Origin: Thalassia testudinum
Taxonomy: Eukaryota; Streptophyta; Magnoliopsida; Alismatales; Hydrocharitaceae
Assembly: GCA_037157565.1 (NCBI GenBank)
Contig: JAZHRO010000062.1
Location: 6,510,001-6,574,000 of the forward strand
Length of the DNA: 64,000 bases
Direction of reading: 5' to 3'
The notes beneath the pieces are model-generated. The model did no database searches, had not been told where the DNA came from, and saw nothing but the letters and a program-made list of their open reading frames with translations. Positions 1-10,712 of this stretch are shown here, in pieces. Made by a program: the position numbers and the translations under genes. Position 1 is the stretch's first letter, and each line of letters begins with the position of its first letter.

Positions 1-120
1 GCGTAGCAGCAGCGCAGCACATGCCAGCGCTTGCGTGCACGGCGTGGGGAGCATGGGTGCGTGAAGCGCGCAGCACATGATGTGCACGCCAGCGGAGCAG
101 ATCTTCAGTGACACACACCT

Positions 121-146
121 TTAGTGACACTTGCAGCTGTCACTAA
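121..146 (+). promoter_or_regulatory. Inverted repeat upstream of A 5' LTR TATA box
   Basis: TTAGTGACA and TGTCACTAA form a perfect 9-bp inverted repeat with an 8-nt spacer, about 114 bp upstream of the TATA box. The partner LTR has a slightly degraded copy at 5992-6018. Function unknown. Confidence 0.6.
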
Positions 147-259
147 TGGTCTGCGTGCGCCAACAAGAGGATTTGAAGGGTGGATCTTCAGCGACAGCTG
201 TAGCGACGTTTATGGATGTCAGTAATGACCCAAATGCTAATTTGTTCTTCCTCCTCCAC

Positions 260-266
260 TATAAAA
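260..266 (+). promoter_or_regulatory. TATA box of A 5' LTR
   Basis: TATAAAA inside CACTATAAAAGGACC; the same box is at 6130-6136 in the 3' LTR and in the H LTRs. It sets the likely U3/R border about 30 bp downstream. Confidence 0.75.
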
Positions 267-970
267 GGACCTACCCACCACCATTCCAAATCATCTCTTC
301 CTTTCTTCCTCTCACCACCTCCAAGGCTCTAGAGAGAGCTTGTCCCATGTCCACGATGCTCCTCTAGAGTAGAAAATTAACTAGTTTTCCCTCCCCTCAT
401 CCCCATTTGTGGAGCATCTCGTGGTTGTCCTTTCACCGCCCTTCGGGAAGAAGATCCTCGTTGCGACGCCATCCTGCCCCATTCTCCGTCCTCCGGCTCC
501 ATCCACCTTCGTCCTGCTCCTTACCACCTTTTTCCAGGAGACGTCAGAGCGAGTCATCCTCCGAGCAACCGTCGAGGGGGATTTCTCTCACCTTTTCTAT
601 CTTTTTACGCTTTCGTAGTGTAGTTTTCCTACTTTTGTAGTTGTAACAAATAGTTGTTCATGAATAGATGATTGTTTCTCTCCCTCTCTTTCTCCCTCTC
701 TCTCTTACATTTTTGCAAGTAGATAAAGTTTTCATCGACCTAATCTCTTACCCGACTAAAAATACCAAAAAAGTTAGAAAAGACAAAAATGAAATAAACA
801 AATAAAAAGTGAAACGCAGATTTTCAAAACCAAACATTCGCCTTCTCATGTTCGACCTGGGACTCCCTTGGAATTTCGGTATAAATTTTATTTGACCACG
901 AGTTTTGCAACTATGACGACTGGTTACTTGTAACCCTAATTTCAAACTCGCGAAACACGTGCGATCATTT

Positions 971-988
971 TGGCGCCATTGCCGGGGA
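971..988 (+). other. Primer-binding site of A (tRNA-Asp type)
   Basis: TGGCGCCATTGCCGGGGA, three bases after the LTR end, is complementary to a plant tRNA-Asp 3' end with one mismatch to the version in E. A tRNA-Asp primer is known for Athila elements. Confidence 0.85.
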
Positions 989-2221
989 GGTAATGCTCTT
1001 TGGTTTTTTTTTTCGTGTTTTTTTCCAACTTACCTAACTTTTATCTTAATTTTTCTTTGATCTTATTGTGATTGCAGGTACTCTTCTAAGGTGGGCCAAA
1101 GAAGTTAGATTGGAGAAAAGTGCGGATGAAGGTTTTGTAAGTGTCCCCCACACCACCCCCACCTTTGTTTTCATTCCATAACCTAATAACTCAAATTCAA
1201 ATCAACTTAGGTGCTTTTTATAAACCCTAGGATAGATTTGGTTATTTGTTTGCCACCTCCACTCATCTTTCCATCCACATAAATAAATAAAAAAATAAAA
1301 AAAGTGTTATCTGATTGTGGGATTTTTTGAAAGAGACACACCTTAACACCCATAACTCTCGACTTAAGGCACACCACTCCACTTTGATTCTACCACTTAA
1401 CCGGGATCTAACCTGTGGACCCAGTACACTTCAACTCAAAACAAATAAGTGAGTAGAAATCTGATCAGGCTAAGACATTGTATGCCTTAATCTGTGGTGT
1501 GAATAAGCCAATTAATTGATTTGTTTAGGCCGCACCACTCAAAGTAAAAGCGATTCATCAGTAGCTTGCCACTTAGGGTTGATTCTTAGGGCTAAACCAG
1601 GCACTCCACATTATTTTTTATTTTTAAAGGAGCATATCATCACCCGTGTTTTCAAAACTTGGAGTGTTCTACTAAACATTTATTGAACCAACCTAAGAAT
1701 TAAACCCTAAAAGCTACTAAACAAGGTTAAACCCTAAAAGACACATCATCAAATAACCTTGTTTGCAAACCCTGGTTGTGCATACACACATTTTAACTGA
1801 TCATTAAGGGCACAACCCATCTAAAGGGCCCATCACATTCCAAGAGCACAATCAACCCAAGCCTAATTAAAACTGAGTAGATGTTGGCCTTAAGAATTGA
1901 TTCTCTCTTCAGGGCTCAGACAGATTTTTTTTGATTAATCTGCTTCTGCAAGTCCATCTGATGTATAGCTAGGGGAGTAGTGTCAAACGACTACGACTGG
2001 GGGATACACTAGGAACCGGAGGCGTAAGCTAAAGGAAGAACCTTCTCTCCAGTCCCTCCTTCTAACTGGTTGGATTGACCAGATAAAAGTAGACCAAATC
2101 ATTTATAATCTCAAGACGAGTCCTAGGAGTCTATAGGTCTTTAGGCTAACCCCAAAGGACAGGGTTGATTGCTTGTATTGCAGGGCTCCTTTCTCTCTTC
2201 TAATTTCCCTCTTACTCCACA
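989..2221 (+). other. 5' untranslated leader of A
   Basis: No reading frame of note. The last ~350 bp (from about 1960) are clearly related to the leaders of B, E and H just before their first ORF. A possible splice acceptor (TATTGCAG) ends at about 2183, just upstream of the ORF start. Confidence 0.7.
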
Positions 2222-3613
2222 ATGTATCCTTCCACATCCTACACACATTTCACATCCTATCCTCCTACCACCACTTATTCCCAAGATGATTACTATCCCA
2301 ACTTGACTTGTAATTACCCATCCTCTAGCTGGGATAACTTTGATTGGGGATACGAATCCGGACCTTAGTGTCTAGGGTCTAACCCTGGACGACAAGACTA
2401 TGATTACTATCCTTCCCAGAGCTACAATGATTATATATCTCCACCCTTTGATGATCAACCTAACCAGATCTACAACCATGAAGGATATGTTGATTATAAC
2501 ACTTACCCTCCCCAGAATTATGCTGAATATAGGTCACCACCATTCTTTGAACAACCCAAGACCACCTACTATCAAGGAGGAACCCAAGAACCTCAATATC
2601 TTGACTCCCCTAGAATGAACTCAAACCCACCCAACCCTAAACTGAACTAGTCGGTTCAGGTGAACCAGATGCAAGACAGGGTGTTGGCTAACTTGAGGAA
2701 CACCATACAATCTTTAGAAGCTCAGCCAACACCATGCATTGAAGCATTGGAGCCTATGATAAAAATGATCGATGAGTTGAATAGCTCTTTATTGGATTTT
2801 CTCCAAAGTGTTAGGGAAAGGGACCTAGGTGAGTTTCTTCTTAGGAAATTGTCAAGGTTGAGGATGAAATTTGTGGTTGCCCTAGTCAAATCTTGGGATG
2901 ATTCTCAAGATGAACCCCCTTTAGGAGAGCTAATGTCTGAACCCGCTTAGGCACCTGTCAGGGGGGATACATATTTTGAGATTAGAGATGACCAGGTTGG
3001 GCTAGAGTAACCCTTTGAGGATGAATCAAGTTTCTCACCCGAGATCCTAGACCCAGGGAATAACGAAAAGTATGTCTCCACAGACCATGAAATGACATAT
3101 GATTTTGAGACATATATAAATGAGGATCATGGATTCTTTGACTCTGAGGGTGAAGAATCTTTTGGTGAAGTCTCACTTGAACTTAGGGAAGAGGATTTTA
3201 GTGAGATAAATGGGCTTGAGGAATCTAACGAACCAGTTGATAGCCCAATTATTGAAGATTTGGATTTGGTTGGGGCTAACTTGGAGGATTCAAATCCTCA
3301 TTTACTCGAAGATTCAATCAATAGCCCCATTCCTCATCTGCACCCCGAAGAGCTGACTTCTGAGGTCATTGTGCCCAAGTCAATCTTGATTCAGCCACGA
3401 TTACTGGACTCGGGAAAATCATATGGGGTGAATGATATGCTAGAGGTCCTGGAGCCTGAGTTCTTAATGTTGGAGGATAGAATTGTTGAAATAAAAATTT
3501 GGGAGGCTAATTCTGAGGAAAGTTTGATTTTGAATCTAAGGGTACCTATTGACCTAAAACCACCTAGTTCTACCAAAACCCTTACGATATCTTTCACGTG
3601 CAACTCAAGCTAG
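2222..3613 (+). pseudogene. Unrecognised retrotransposon ORF, copy in A
   Basis: One reading frame of about 464 codons starts at ATG 2222 and is broken by four in-frame stops (2366, 2648, 2948, 3008). It has three zones: a Tyr/Pro-rich N-terminus with repeated SPPF...QP units (codons ~60-140), a helical, probably coiled-coil stretch (LANLRNTIQSLE, codons ~150-215), and a very acidic C-terminal half (DSEGEESFGEVSLE). After 3613 a shifted frame still matches the B copy (FGL..H..K.QAQP). Element B carries the same ORF at 12234-10713. The stops at 2948 and 3008 correspond to Gln codons in B, so the ancestor was intact. No gag, protease, RT, integrase or zinc-knuckle motif is visible; the function is unknown. 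It could be a highly diverged gag. Confidence 0.7.
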
Positions 3614-4057
3614 AAATAATTGATTATTTTTCTGGGCTAGATGTTAAGTGGACAACCGCACCTATTGAACCATCTTTACCTGTTGTTCAACACTTTGGTC
3701 TTGGGTTGCACATCACTAAACCGCAGGCCCAGCCCCGCAAACACAACAACCTTCAGTTCTAGGTGATTTTCATCTAGAACCTGAGAACCACTCGACCCTG
3801 GGGATGGGTCTGCATCATAATCTAATCCACATCTGTGGACATCTTCTGTTGGTGGGTCTAAGAATCAATATTTTTATTTTGATTCTAACCCGCACTTGTG
3901 AATTCTCAATTTCTTGCTTGTATGTATTTTATGCCTAGCTGAAGGCATTAAATTTAGCACGTGTTTATATTTCACGTTCTCTGCGAAGCTGACTGGATTC
4001 CTCACGATGTTCAGGTGATATTCTATTTACTCCGCCCTTTTCATGTCTTTATTTTTA
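3614..4057 (+). other. Region between unknown ORF and second PPT of A
   Basis: The first ~170 bp are the frameshifted end of the ORF. At about 3933 there is a block (CCTAGCTGAAGGCATTAAA) that recurs just after the last coding region in B, E, H and J. Confidence 0.6.
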
Positions 4058-4096
4058 CAATGAAAACATTGCATCATTTAGGTGTGGGGTGGTGGA
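4058..4096 (+). promoter_or_regulatory. Second (internal) polypurine tract of A with hairpin
   Basis: CAATG-AAAA-CATTG inverted repeat at 4058-4071, then the G-rich tract AGGTGTGGGGTGGTGG. Equivalent hairpin-plus-G-tract modules sit 1.0-1.5 kb before the 3' LTR in B, C, E, H and J. Confidence 0.6.
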
Positions 4097-4499
4097 TACT
4101 TAATCCTGAAATCATTTTGTTAACTCCATAGCATTTCTTTTAGTTTCTTTAAGAAAAAGAAAAAAGAATTGAAAATTCAAAAAGATAAAAAAAGAAGAAT
4201 TAGGAGAATAAAACTTAGGCATCTGGAAGTTATTAATTTTAGGAAATGATACGATAAGACCTAAACAATTAGACTCTTATGGTCTTCGGGCTTAATTAGC
4301 GTGGGTGTCCACTCGAATGTGGACTTAGTCTTGAGTCCTCGCCAATTCAGATTCATGTTTAATTTGGCAATAAATTGGGATGATAAGTATGCAACTTATC
4401 AACCAACCATCTAATTTGGGGGGACCACACATTTTTTGCACTGACTCACTTTTTGGCGATTTCTTTGGAAATTGGGTAGCTAATGAACTATCTAGGGTG

Positions 4500-4749
4500 G
4501 TATGGCTAGCAAGTTGTCAGTGGTAACAGCTCATCAGTCAATTATCTAGAGCCCAGCTACAAGATCATTTTTGTCGTACTGCCTTTAGGTAAATCTTAGA
4601 TCAGGAAAGCTACCTACCTAAAAAAAAAAGAAAACAAAAAAAAAACAAAAAAAGAGAGAAAAAAATGTAAAATCACACTTCACCGTACGAGTATGGCTGG
4701 TAAGTTGTCAGTGATAACAGCTCATCGGCCTGTTGTCCAAAACCCAACT
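4500..4749 (+). repeat. Pair of ~58-bp direct repeats flanking an A-rich tract (A)
   Basis: Copies at about 4500-4558 and 4691-4749 share GTATGGCT.G.AAGTTGTCAGT and AACAGCTCATC. An A-rich stretch (about 4620-4667) lies between them. The same arrangement occurs in B, E and H. Confidence 0.7.
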
Positions 4750-5275
4750 CACAAAAAAATGCACAATAATTCCCAAAACACTTAAGGAAGAAGCAGGGAA
4801 GTAGAATAAACTGAGGAGATATACAATGGGTTCGCCCTTGTGTTAACCCCATAAATAAAAGTAGGGAGAAAGCTACCGATCGAAAAGATAAACCTCTAGG
4901 CAAGGTCATCTAGGGTCGTAGAAACCTGAAGTTCATTTTAACGACCGTCTAGTGAGTCTTTCACTATTTTCACAAGATGCTTAGCACTAAGAGTTCTTTT
5001 CGAGTTTTGGGTGGGTTGGGTAGCTGTAAAAAGTTATCCCAGAACTCTCAAACTCCAAAAGTACAAAAAAAATTAGAAACGAAGAAAAATAAAAAAATGT
5101 ATCTTCCCTTTTCAAATAAGGCAAGGACTTGGGCGGTCTGCATTTTGGCAAACACCCAGGTACTATTGAGTCTTCGTAGTTTAGGACCTTAGTTGAAATT
5201 TTCTATTATTAATAAACGGCTTAGGCCTAAGCAATCTAATCCTAATTTTGATTTTATACGTAACATATAGTTTAA

Positions 5276-5312
5276 TTTTGCTAGGGACTAGCAAAAGATA
5301 GGCATGGGAGTA
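5276..5312 (+). promoter_or_regulatory. 3' polypurine tract of A with upstream hairpin
   Basis: TTTTGCTAG-GGA-CTAGCAAAA hairpin (5276-5296) followed by GATAGGCATGGGAGTA directly abutting the LTR start TGATATAG. Confidence 0.75.
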
Positions 5313-6838
5313 TGATATAGACACATCTATTTAGGTTAAAATGCCTATTCATGCATGTTCCTAGGTATAGATTTGCATTTCATGTTATAAATATTGCATA
5401 ACATGCATCATTGTGCATTTAGAGTAGTTGTATATATTTTAGGTTAATTAGGTCCTTTTTATGGTCAGGAGAGAAGAAGACTTATTTCAGGGCCTCGGAT
5501 GGATGATCGGACCGTATGGATCTGATTAAGATGACGATCGGAGTTTAACGCCTCTGAAATTATCTAGATCGGAGAACTGTAGCATCGTACGAAGTCTGAG
5601 GAAGATCAATGGCCAGGGGGCAATGTGACATCCATACGGGTTTTGGATGGAAAATCCAATCATACGGGTGGATTTGGAGCGACGATCGCAGTCCAACAAA
5701 GCGGGAATCATCTCGATTTGAGCACCGTGGCACCCTCTACAAAAGAAAGAAGAATGGATGGCTCATATGGCACCATGTGGCACCATCTAGGTCGCCCAAC
5801 GCCAGCCAACAGCAGCTAATGCACACAGCTGCAGCCACGCGTAGTGCACATGCACAGCCGCAGCTGCACGCAGCACACAGCGCAACCGCATGCCAGCGCG
5901 TGTGTGCGCACGGCGTGGGGAGCATGGGCACGAGAAGCGCGCAACACGTGATGTGTGCGCTAGCAGAGCGGATCTTTATCGACATGCCCCTTTAGTGACG
6001 CTTGCAGCTGTCTCTAATGGTTTGCGGTGCCAACAAGAGGATTTGAAGGGTGGATCTTCAGCGACAGCTGCAGCGACGTTTATCGACGTCAGTAATAACC
6101 CAAATGCGAATTTGTTCTTCCTCCTCCACTATAAAAGGACCTACCCACCACCATTCCAAATCATCTCTTCCTTTCTTCCTCTCACCACCTCCAAGGCTCG
6201 AGAGAGAGCTTATCCCAAGCCTAGGATGCTCGTCTAGAGTAGAAAATCAAATAGCTTTCCCTCCCCTTATCCCCATTCGTGGAGCATCCCATGGTCGTCC
6301 ACTCACCGCCCTTCGGGAAGAAGATCCTCGTTGCGACGCCATCCTGCCCCAACCTCCATCCTCCAACTCCATCCTCCTTCGTCCCGCTTCTCACGACCTT
6401 CCTCTGGGCGACGTCAGAGCAAGTTGTCCCTCCAGCAACCATTGAGGGGGATTTCTCTCACCTCTTTCTATCTTTTTACGCTTTCGTAGTGTAGTTTTCC
6501 TGCTTTCATAGTTGTAACAAACAGTTGTTCATGAATAGATGATTGTTTCTCTTCCTCTCTTTCTCCCTCTCTCTCTTACATTTTTGTAAGCAGATAAAGT
6601 TTTCATCGACCTAATCTCTTTCCCTATTAAAAATACCCAAAAAATTAGAAAAGAAAAAAATGAAATAAACAAATAAAAAGAGAAATGCGGATTTTCAAAA
6701 TCAAACGTTTGCCTACCCGCATTCGACCCGGGACTCCCTTGGAGTTTCAGTATAAATTTTATTTGACCACGAGTTTTGCAACTACAATGACGGATTACTT
6801 GTAACCTTGATTTCAAACACATGAAACACATTCGATCA
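5313..6838 (+). repeat. Element A 3' LTR
   Basis: 1526 bp, TGATATAGAC...TTCGATCA. TATA box at 6130-6136 and CT-rich tract at about 6550-6580. It is followed immediately by foreign sequence (F gag on the other strand). Confidence 0.88.
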
Positions 6839-7432
6839 GAACCCTTGAAGATTGTGGCCTCTGTTCATTACATTCCTAAGGTTTGATTGTGGCTAAGGAT
6901 GGGACCCCTGTTGTTTGTTATCCAACAGCTGGCTCTATTTTCCATTCACTAAAGCCATCTCCTCCTGATGTTTCTAATTCATATTAGCCATCATTTTGAT
7001 CAGTGTCCATTTGGTTTTTTTGTGTCGAAGCGCCCTATTCTAATTATAGGATGGTTTAGCAAGTGGACCTTGTTGATATGAGGGAGGGTTTGGACTGGGT
7101 TGGTTCTGGAATTGATTTGGTTTTTGGTTTGACCAGGCAAAATTAAGGTGGTTGTGCCATCCAGGGTTGTAAGTGTTGGAGAAAGGGTCAGGCTTATAAT
7201 ATCCCTCGATGGCATGGCCATCTTTATAGGTAGAAGATGTCGAAGGGGAGGGGAAAGAATAATCAAGATTTAAGGGAGCAAAGGTTCCTCCCTTGAACAT
7301 GGTCAGGGGTTGTTCCAGGTGCACTTGGTTCATAGGGTGAACCAGGTCGATATTGTGTGCTCCCTTCGCTAGGGAGAAGTTCAGCAATGGGCTTCAGGAT
7401 TGGTTGAATAGCTTGTGAATTTTCTTATCCAC
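6839..7432 (-). pseudogene. gag fragment of element F (central to C-terminal part)
   Basis: On the minus strand this translates to gag-type motifs: VDKKIHKLFNQ near 7430, [16 protein letters not shown] at about 7120-7190, then a Pro/Gln-rich tail. It matches the equivalent parts of the E and J gags ([13 protein letters not shown]). It has in-frame stops and a frameshift near 7040. It is cut on the left by the A LTR and on the right by the B LTR. The N-terminal part of the same gag lies at 36263-36598; the Retrotrans_gag core between them is missing. Confidence 0.75.
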
Positions 7433-8148
7433 TGTTGAAACATCGGAGGACTATGCTATTGGAGTGGGTTTTGAAAACCTGTCGTTGTAGTTTGAATAGC
7501 AAAGAACTCAGGTTTAACAAATAAAATTTATACCGAAAAATCCATAAGAAGTTTCGGGTCGAACACAGGGAGGCCGACGTTTAATTAAAAATATGCGTTT
7601 GTTTTATTTGTCACGAAACAGAATAGCTGGTTGAAAACTAGCTATCTATTTAACAAATAATAAATAGAAGAGAAAGAGAGAATATTACAAATAAAAGCAA
7701 AAGGGATGTAGAATAAACATGGATTTCATTATCAAAAATTGTTCATTACACTACTCATTACGACTAGAAAGCGAGAAATGATTACACTTGAAAGCAGTAA
7801 ATCTACTCTAGAAAGCAATAAAAAGAATGGAGAGAGAGATATCCTCTTCGACGATCGCTTGGAGAATGAGCTGGACGGGACGACGCCTGGAAGACGGGGA
7901 ATGGAGCGGGAAGAAGGAGGACGAAGCGAGAAGAATGGGAATGAAGCAGCACATCATCGTTGTCGCAGGATCTACTTCTCGAATGCAGAGAGAGGACAAC
8001 CGCAGGATACTCCATGAAGGGGGACGAAGGTGGAAAAATTAAGATTTCTACTCTAGAGGAGCATCCCGGGTTTGGGACAACTCTTAGAGCTTTGGAAGGG
8101 GTGAGAGAAGAGAAGAAGGGATGAGAAATTCGTATGGAGGGGGTCTCC

Positions 8149-8155
8149 TTTTATA
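8149..8155 (-). promoter_or_regulatory. TATA box of B 3' LTR
   Basis: Minus-strand CTATAAAAGGAGACC; the partner box is at 14229-14235 in the 5' LTR. Confidence 0.7.
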
Positions 8156-8202
8156 GTTGCATGGAGTGGGGGCATTTTGGTCATTATAATTTGAATTCAG
8201 GA

Positions 8203-8234
8203 CCTTTAGTGACGGATAAATTCATCACTAAAGG
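8203..8234 (-). promoter_or_regulatory. Inverted repeat upstream of B 3' LTR TATA
   Basis: CCTTTAGTGA...TCACTAAAGG, 10-bp perfect arms extendable to 15 bp with two mismatches, about 48 bp upstream of the TATA box. The other LTR has it at 14292-14321 with different bases but pairing mostly kept. Confidence 0.6.
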
Positions 8235-8318
8235 CCTGAACTTGCCCTTCGTGGGCACCGCTTGCGCACCCGCTCCTCTTCCATGCCTAAAATGCATGCT
8301 CACATTCTTCAAATCTTA

Positions 8319-8346
8319 GCCGTCCGATCATGAGATCGGACGGCTT
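8319..8346. repeat. Long palindrome in B U3
   Basis: AGCCGTCCGATC and GATCGGACGGCT are perfect 12-bp arms with a 4-nt loop. The same structure is at about 14408-14435 and in the E LTRs at about 23561-23588 and 33562-33589. Confidence 0.75.
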
Positions 8347-9172
8347 AGATCACTCCTCGCCGCGCCTCAACTGCACCTGCCTACGCATGAGATCTCGCAT
8401 CCTCGTTGTGCATTCTATCGTGCTGGGCGCTATCAGCTGTGCAACACCGTTGGATCACAATCGTGCGATTTCACTCCCCTGCATGCCCGCTCGCCCCCGC
8501 TCCTATTCTTGCTCGAATGGGCATCTTTTCTTCCCGATAGCTCACTCGACCAACACGCTACAAGCACGTTTGTGCCGAGCGCTTGTTTCATGCATGCGCG
8601 CTCCACAGCCGTTGGATGAGCATCCAACGGTGGAGAAGCGTTGGTCAGACAAAGAGGAAGGGCTGAGGCGGGTGCATGCGGCAGGTTGGGCGGTTGAGAT
8701 GGTGCCACGTGGCGTCATCTTGGCCATCCATCTTTTGAGTATTGTAGATGGGGCCACAGTTGTCAGATTGGATCTATTTTCATGCCATTAGGCTACGATC
8801 ATTGATCTGAATCCATCCGTGCGGTCGGATTTGTCATCTGAGGTGTGGATTAACACCATCTTGGCCATTGATCTTTAGGGTTCCTCGATCTCTATCTGGT
8901 GCTACGAATACCCGATTAGGGCGATCTTGGAGTTGTTGAACTCTAATCGTCGCCCTGATCAGATTCGTATGGTTGGATCTTCGATCCAAGGCCCCGATAA
9001 AAAGTTGCCCTATCCCTGACCATAAAAAGGAGACAATTACTATACAATTTATACAACTTAATCTAAATGCATGATTATGCATGTTATGCACTATTTACAA
9101 TGTATGATGCTAATGTGACACTAAGAACATGCATTAATTAACATTTTAGGTTAATCAGATGTATGCACATCA

Positions 9173-9209
9173 CACCCCCATGCCTATCTTTTGCTAGTCC
9201 CTCGTAAAA
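9173..9209 (-). promoter_or_regulatory. 3' PPT of B with hairpin
   Basis: On the minus strand a degraded TTTTACGAGGGACTAGCAAAA hairpin is followed by an AGGCATGGGGGTG tract abutting the LTR start. Confidence 0.7.
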
Positions 9210-9732
9210 ACTACATGCTATTTATAAAAGAATTAGGTTGCATTACTTGGGCATAAGTTATTTTCAACATTAAGAAATTTTTTACTTAGGATCTGAACTT
9301 TCAAAGACACAACAGCGCCTGGGTATCCACCAAAATGCAGACTGCATCAAGCCCTCGCCTTATTCAAAGAAAATTTTCTTTTTCTGTTTTTCTTCTTTTC
9401 TAATTTTTTTTGGATTTTTGAGTTTAGGGTTAAAGAGTGGCTTTCTACAGCCATTCAACCCACCCAAGATTTGATGAGAACCCTAAGTTCTAAGCATCTT
9501 ATTATGAATGTGACAGACTCGTTGATAGATAATTAGAATGGACTTTGGGTTTCTACACCTCTAGGTGACCTTAAAGAGAGAGTTCTTCCTAAAGGTGTAT
9601 CTTTACGACCGGTAGCTTTCTCCCTACTTTTATTTTTATGGGGTCAACACAAGGGTGAATTCAGTGTATATCTCCCCGAGTTATCTACTCCGCTTCTTCC
9701 TAAGTGTTTCGGGAATTTTCAATGCTTTTCTT

Positions 9733-10003
9733 GAGCTGGGTTCTGGACAACCGGTTGATGAGCTATTACCACCGATAACTTGCCAACTATACTCGTGCGA
9801 CGAAGTGCGGTTTTTGTTTTCTTTTTCTTTTCTCCTTTTCTTTTTTTTTTTGACTTTCTTCTTCTTTTTTTTTTTAGGTAGGTGGCTTCCCTGGTCTAAG
9901 ATTTACCTAAAGGCAGCAAGAAGAGAATGGTCCAGTGATTGCGCTTTGGACAACCTACCCATGGGTTGTTACCCATGATAACTTGCCAGCCATATCACCC
10001 TAG
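9733..10003 (-). repeat. Pair of ~58-bp direct repeats in B 3' UTR
   Basis: Copies at about 9736-9794 and 9942-10003 share TCTGGACAACC and the block GATAACTTGCCA. They flank a T-rich tract (A-rich on the sense strand) at about 9815-9880. Confidence 0.7.
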
Positions 10004-10401
10004 AAGGTTCATTAGCTACCCAATTTCCATTAAAACCGTCAATCAACAAGTCAGTGGAAAGATAGTGTGTAAATGCTTTAAACTTAAAGTACCCTCAAAT
10101 CAGTGGGCAGGTTGACAAGTCATGTACTTATCACCCAAACTTATTTAATCACATTATAATAGAATTCAAGATAGCGAAGACTCGAAAAAAACAAATCCAC
10201 ATTTTAGTGGATACCCGGGCTGATTAAGCCCAAAGACCTGAAGGGTCTTTGTGTTCACATCCTATTGTAATATTTCCTAAGATTGAAATATTCCTTCCTA
10301 ATGTCCAAATATTCCTTCCTAATTCAAATTTTTTTACATATGTAAATAAAAGAAAATAAAATGAATATACAGAGCTGACGAAATAATTCAGAGATGAATA
10401 T

Positions 10402-10439
10402 CCACCCCCCCATGCCTATCTAATGCAATATCCTCATTG
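10402..10439 (-). promoter_or_regulatory. Second polypurine tract of B with hairpin
   Basis: + strand CCACCCCCCCATGCC next to CAATATCCTCATTG (10426-10439). Equivalent to the modules in A, C, E, H and J. Confidence 0.6.
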
Positions 10440-10712
10440 TATTAAAAAGACATGAAACAGAGTGGAGTAGAATAGAAAGCACCTGAATTGTCTGAATAAT
10501 GGGTCCGCTCCGAGATAAACAAAAACTGTATACATGTTGAATTTAGTGCCTTCAGCTAGGCACACTATAAAAAGAAGAAAAATAATGAATTCACAGGTGT
10601 AGGTCAGAATCTGAATAAAAAGTTGAAACCTCTAACCTGCCAGCAGATGTCCACAGATATGGACCAGATTGTGGTGCAGACCCATACCCCATGATCGAAA
10701 ATATCTAAGGTT

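Larger units (their letters stand above)
1..967 (+). repeat. Element A 5' LTR (partial)
   Basis: Aligns by eye with the 3' LTR at 5313-6838. It ends in GCGATCA followed three bases later by the PBS. A TATA box lies at 260-266, a CT-rich tract at about 676-713, and a U5 block near 849-867 (TTCGACCTGGGACTCCC) recurs in the other LTRs of the window. Confidence 0.88.
1..6838 (+). mobile_element. Element A: non-autonomous Athila-like LTR retrotransposon, 5' end cut by window
   Basis: Two similar LTRs (1-967 partial, 5313-6838) flank an internal region with a PBS at 971-988 and a PPT just before 5313, so the element reads on the + strand. Between them there is no gag, protease, RT or integrase. 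The only long reading frame is an unrecognised ORF at 2222-3613. LTR, leader and 3' UTR resemble those of the gag-pol element E, so A was probably mobilised in trans. A interrupts the gag of a minus-strand element (F), which resumes at 6839. The TSD cannot be checked because the left end is outside the window. Confidence 0.88.
7433..9172 (-). repeat. Element B 3' LTR
   Basis: About 1740 bp. On the minus strand it starts TGATGTGCATACATC and ends ...GTTTCAACA. TATA box on the minus strand at 8149-8155. Aligns with 13540-15206 by eye, with many substitutions and small indels. Confidence 0.88.

Noticed and set aside
971..988. tRNA gene suggested by the tRNA-like PBS
   Set aside because: Only the 18-nt complement of a tRNA 3' end is present, with no cloverleaf.
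8319..8346. Palindrome considered as a rho-independent terminator or bacterial operator
   Set aside because: The context is a plant LTR; no bacterial gene signatures are present anywhere.
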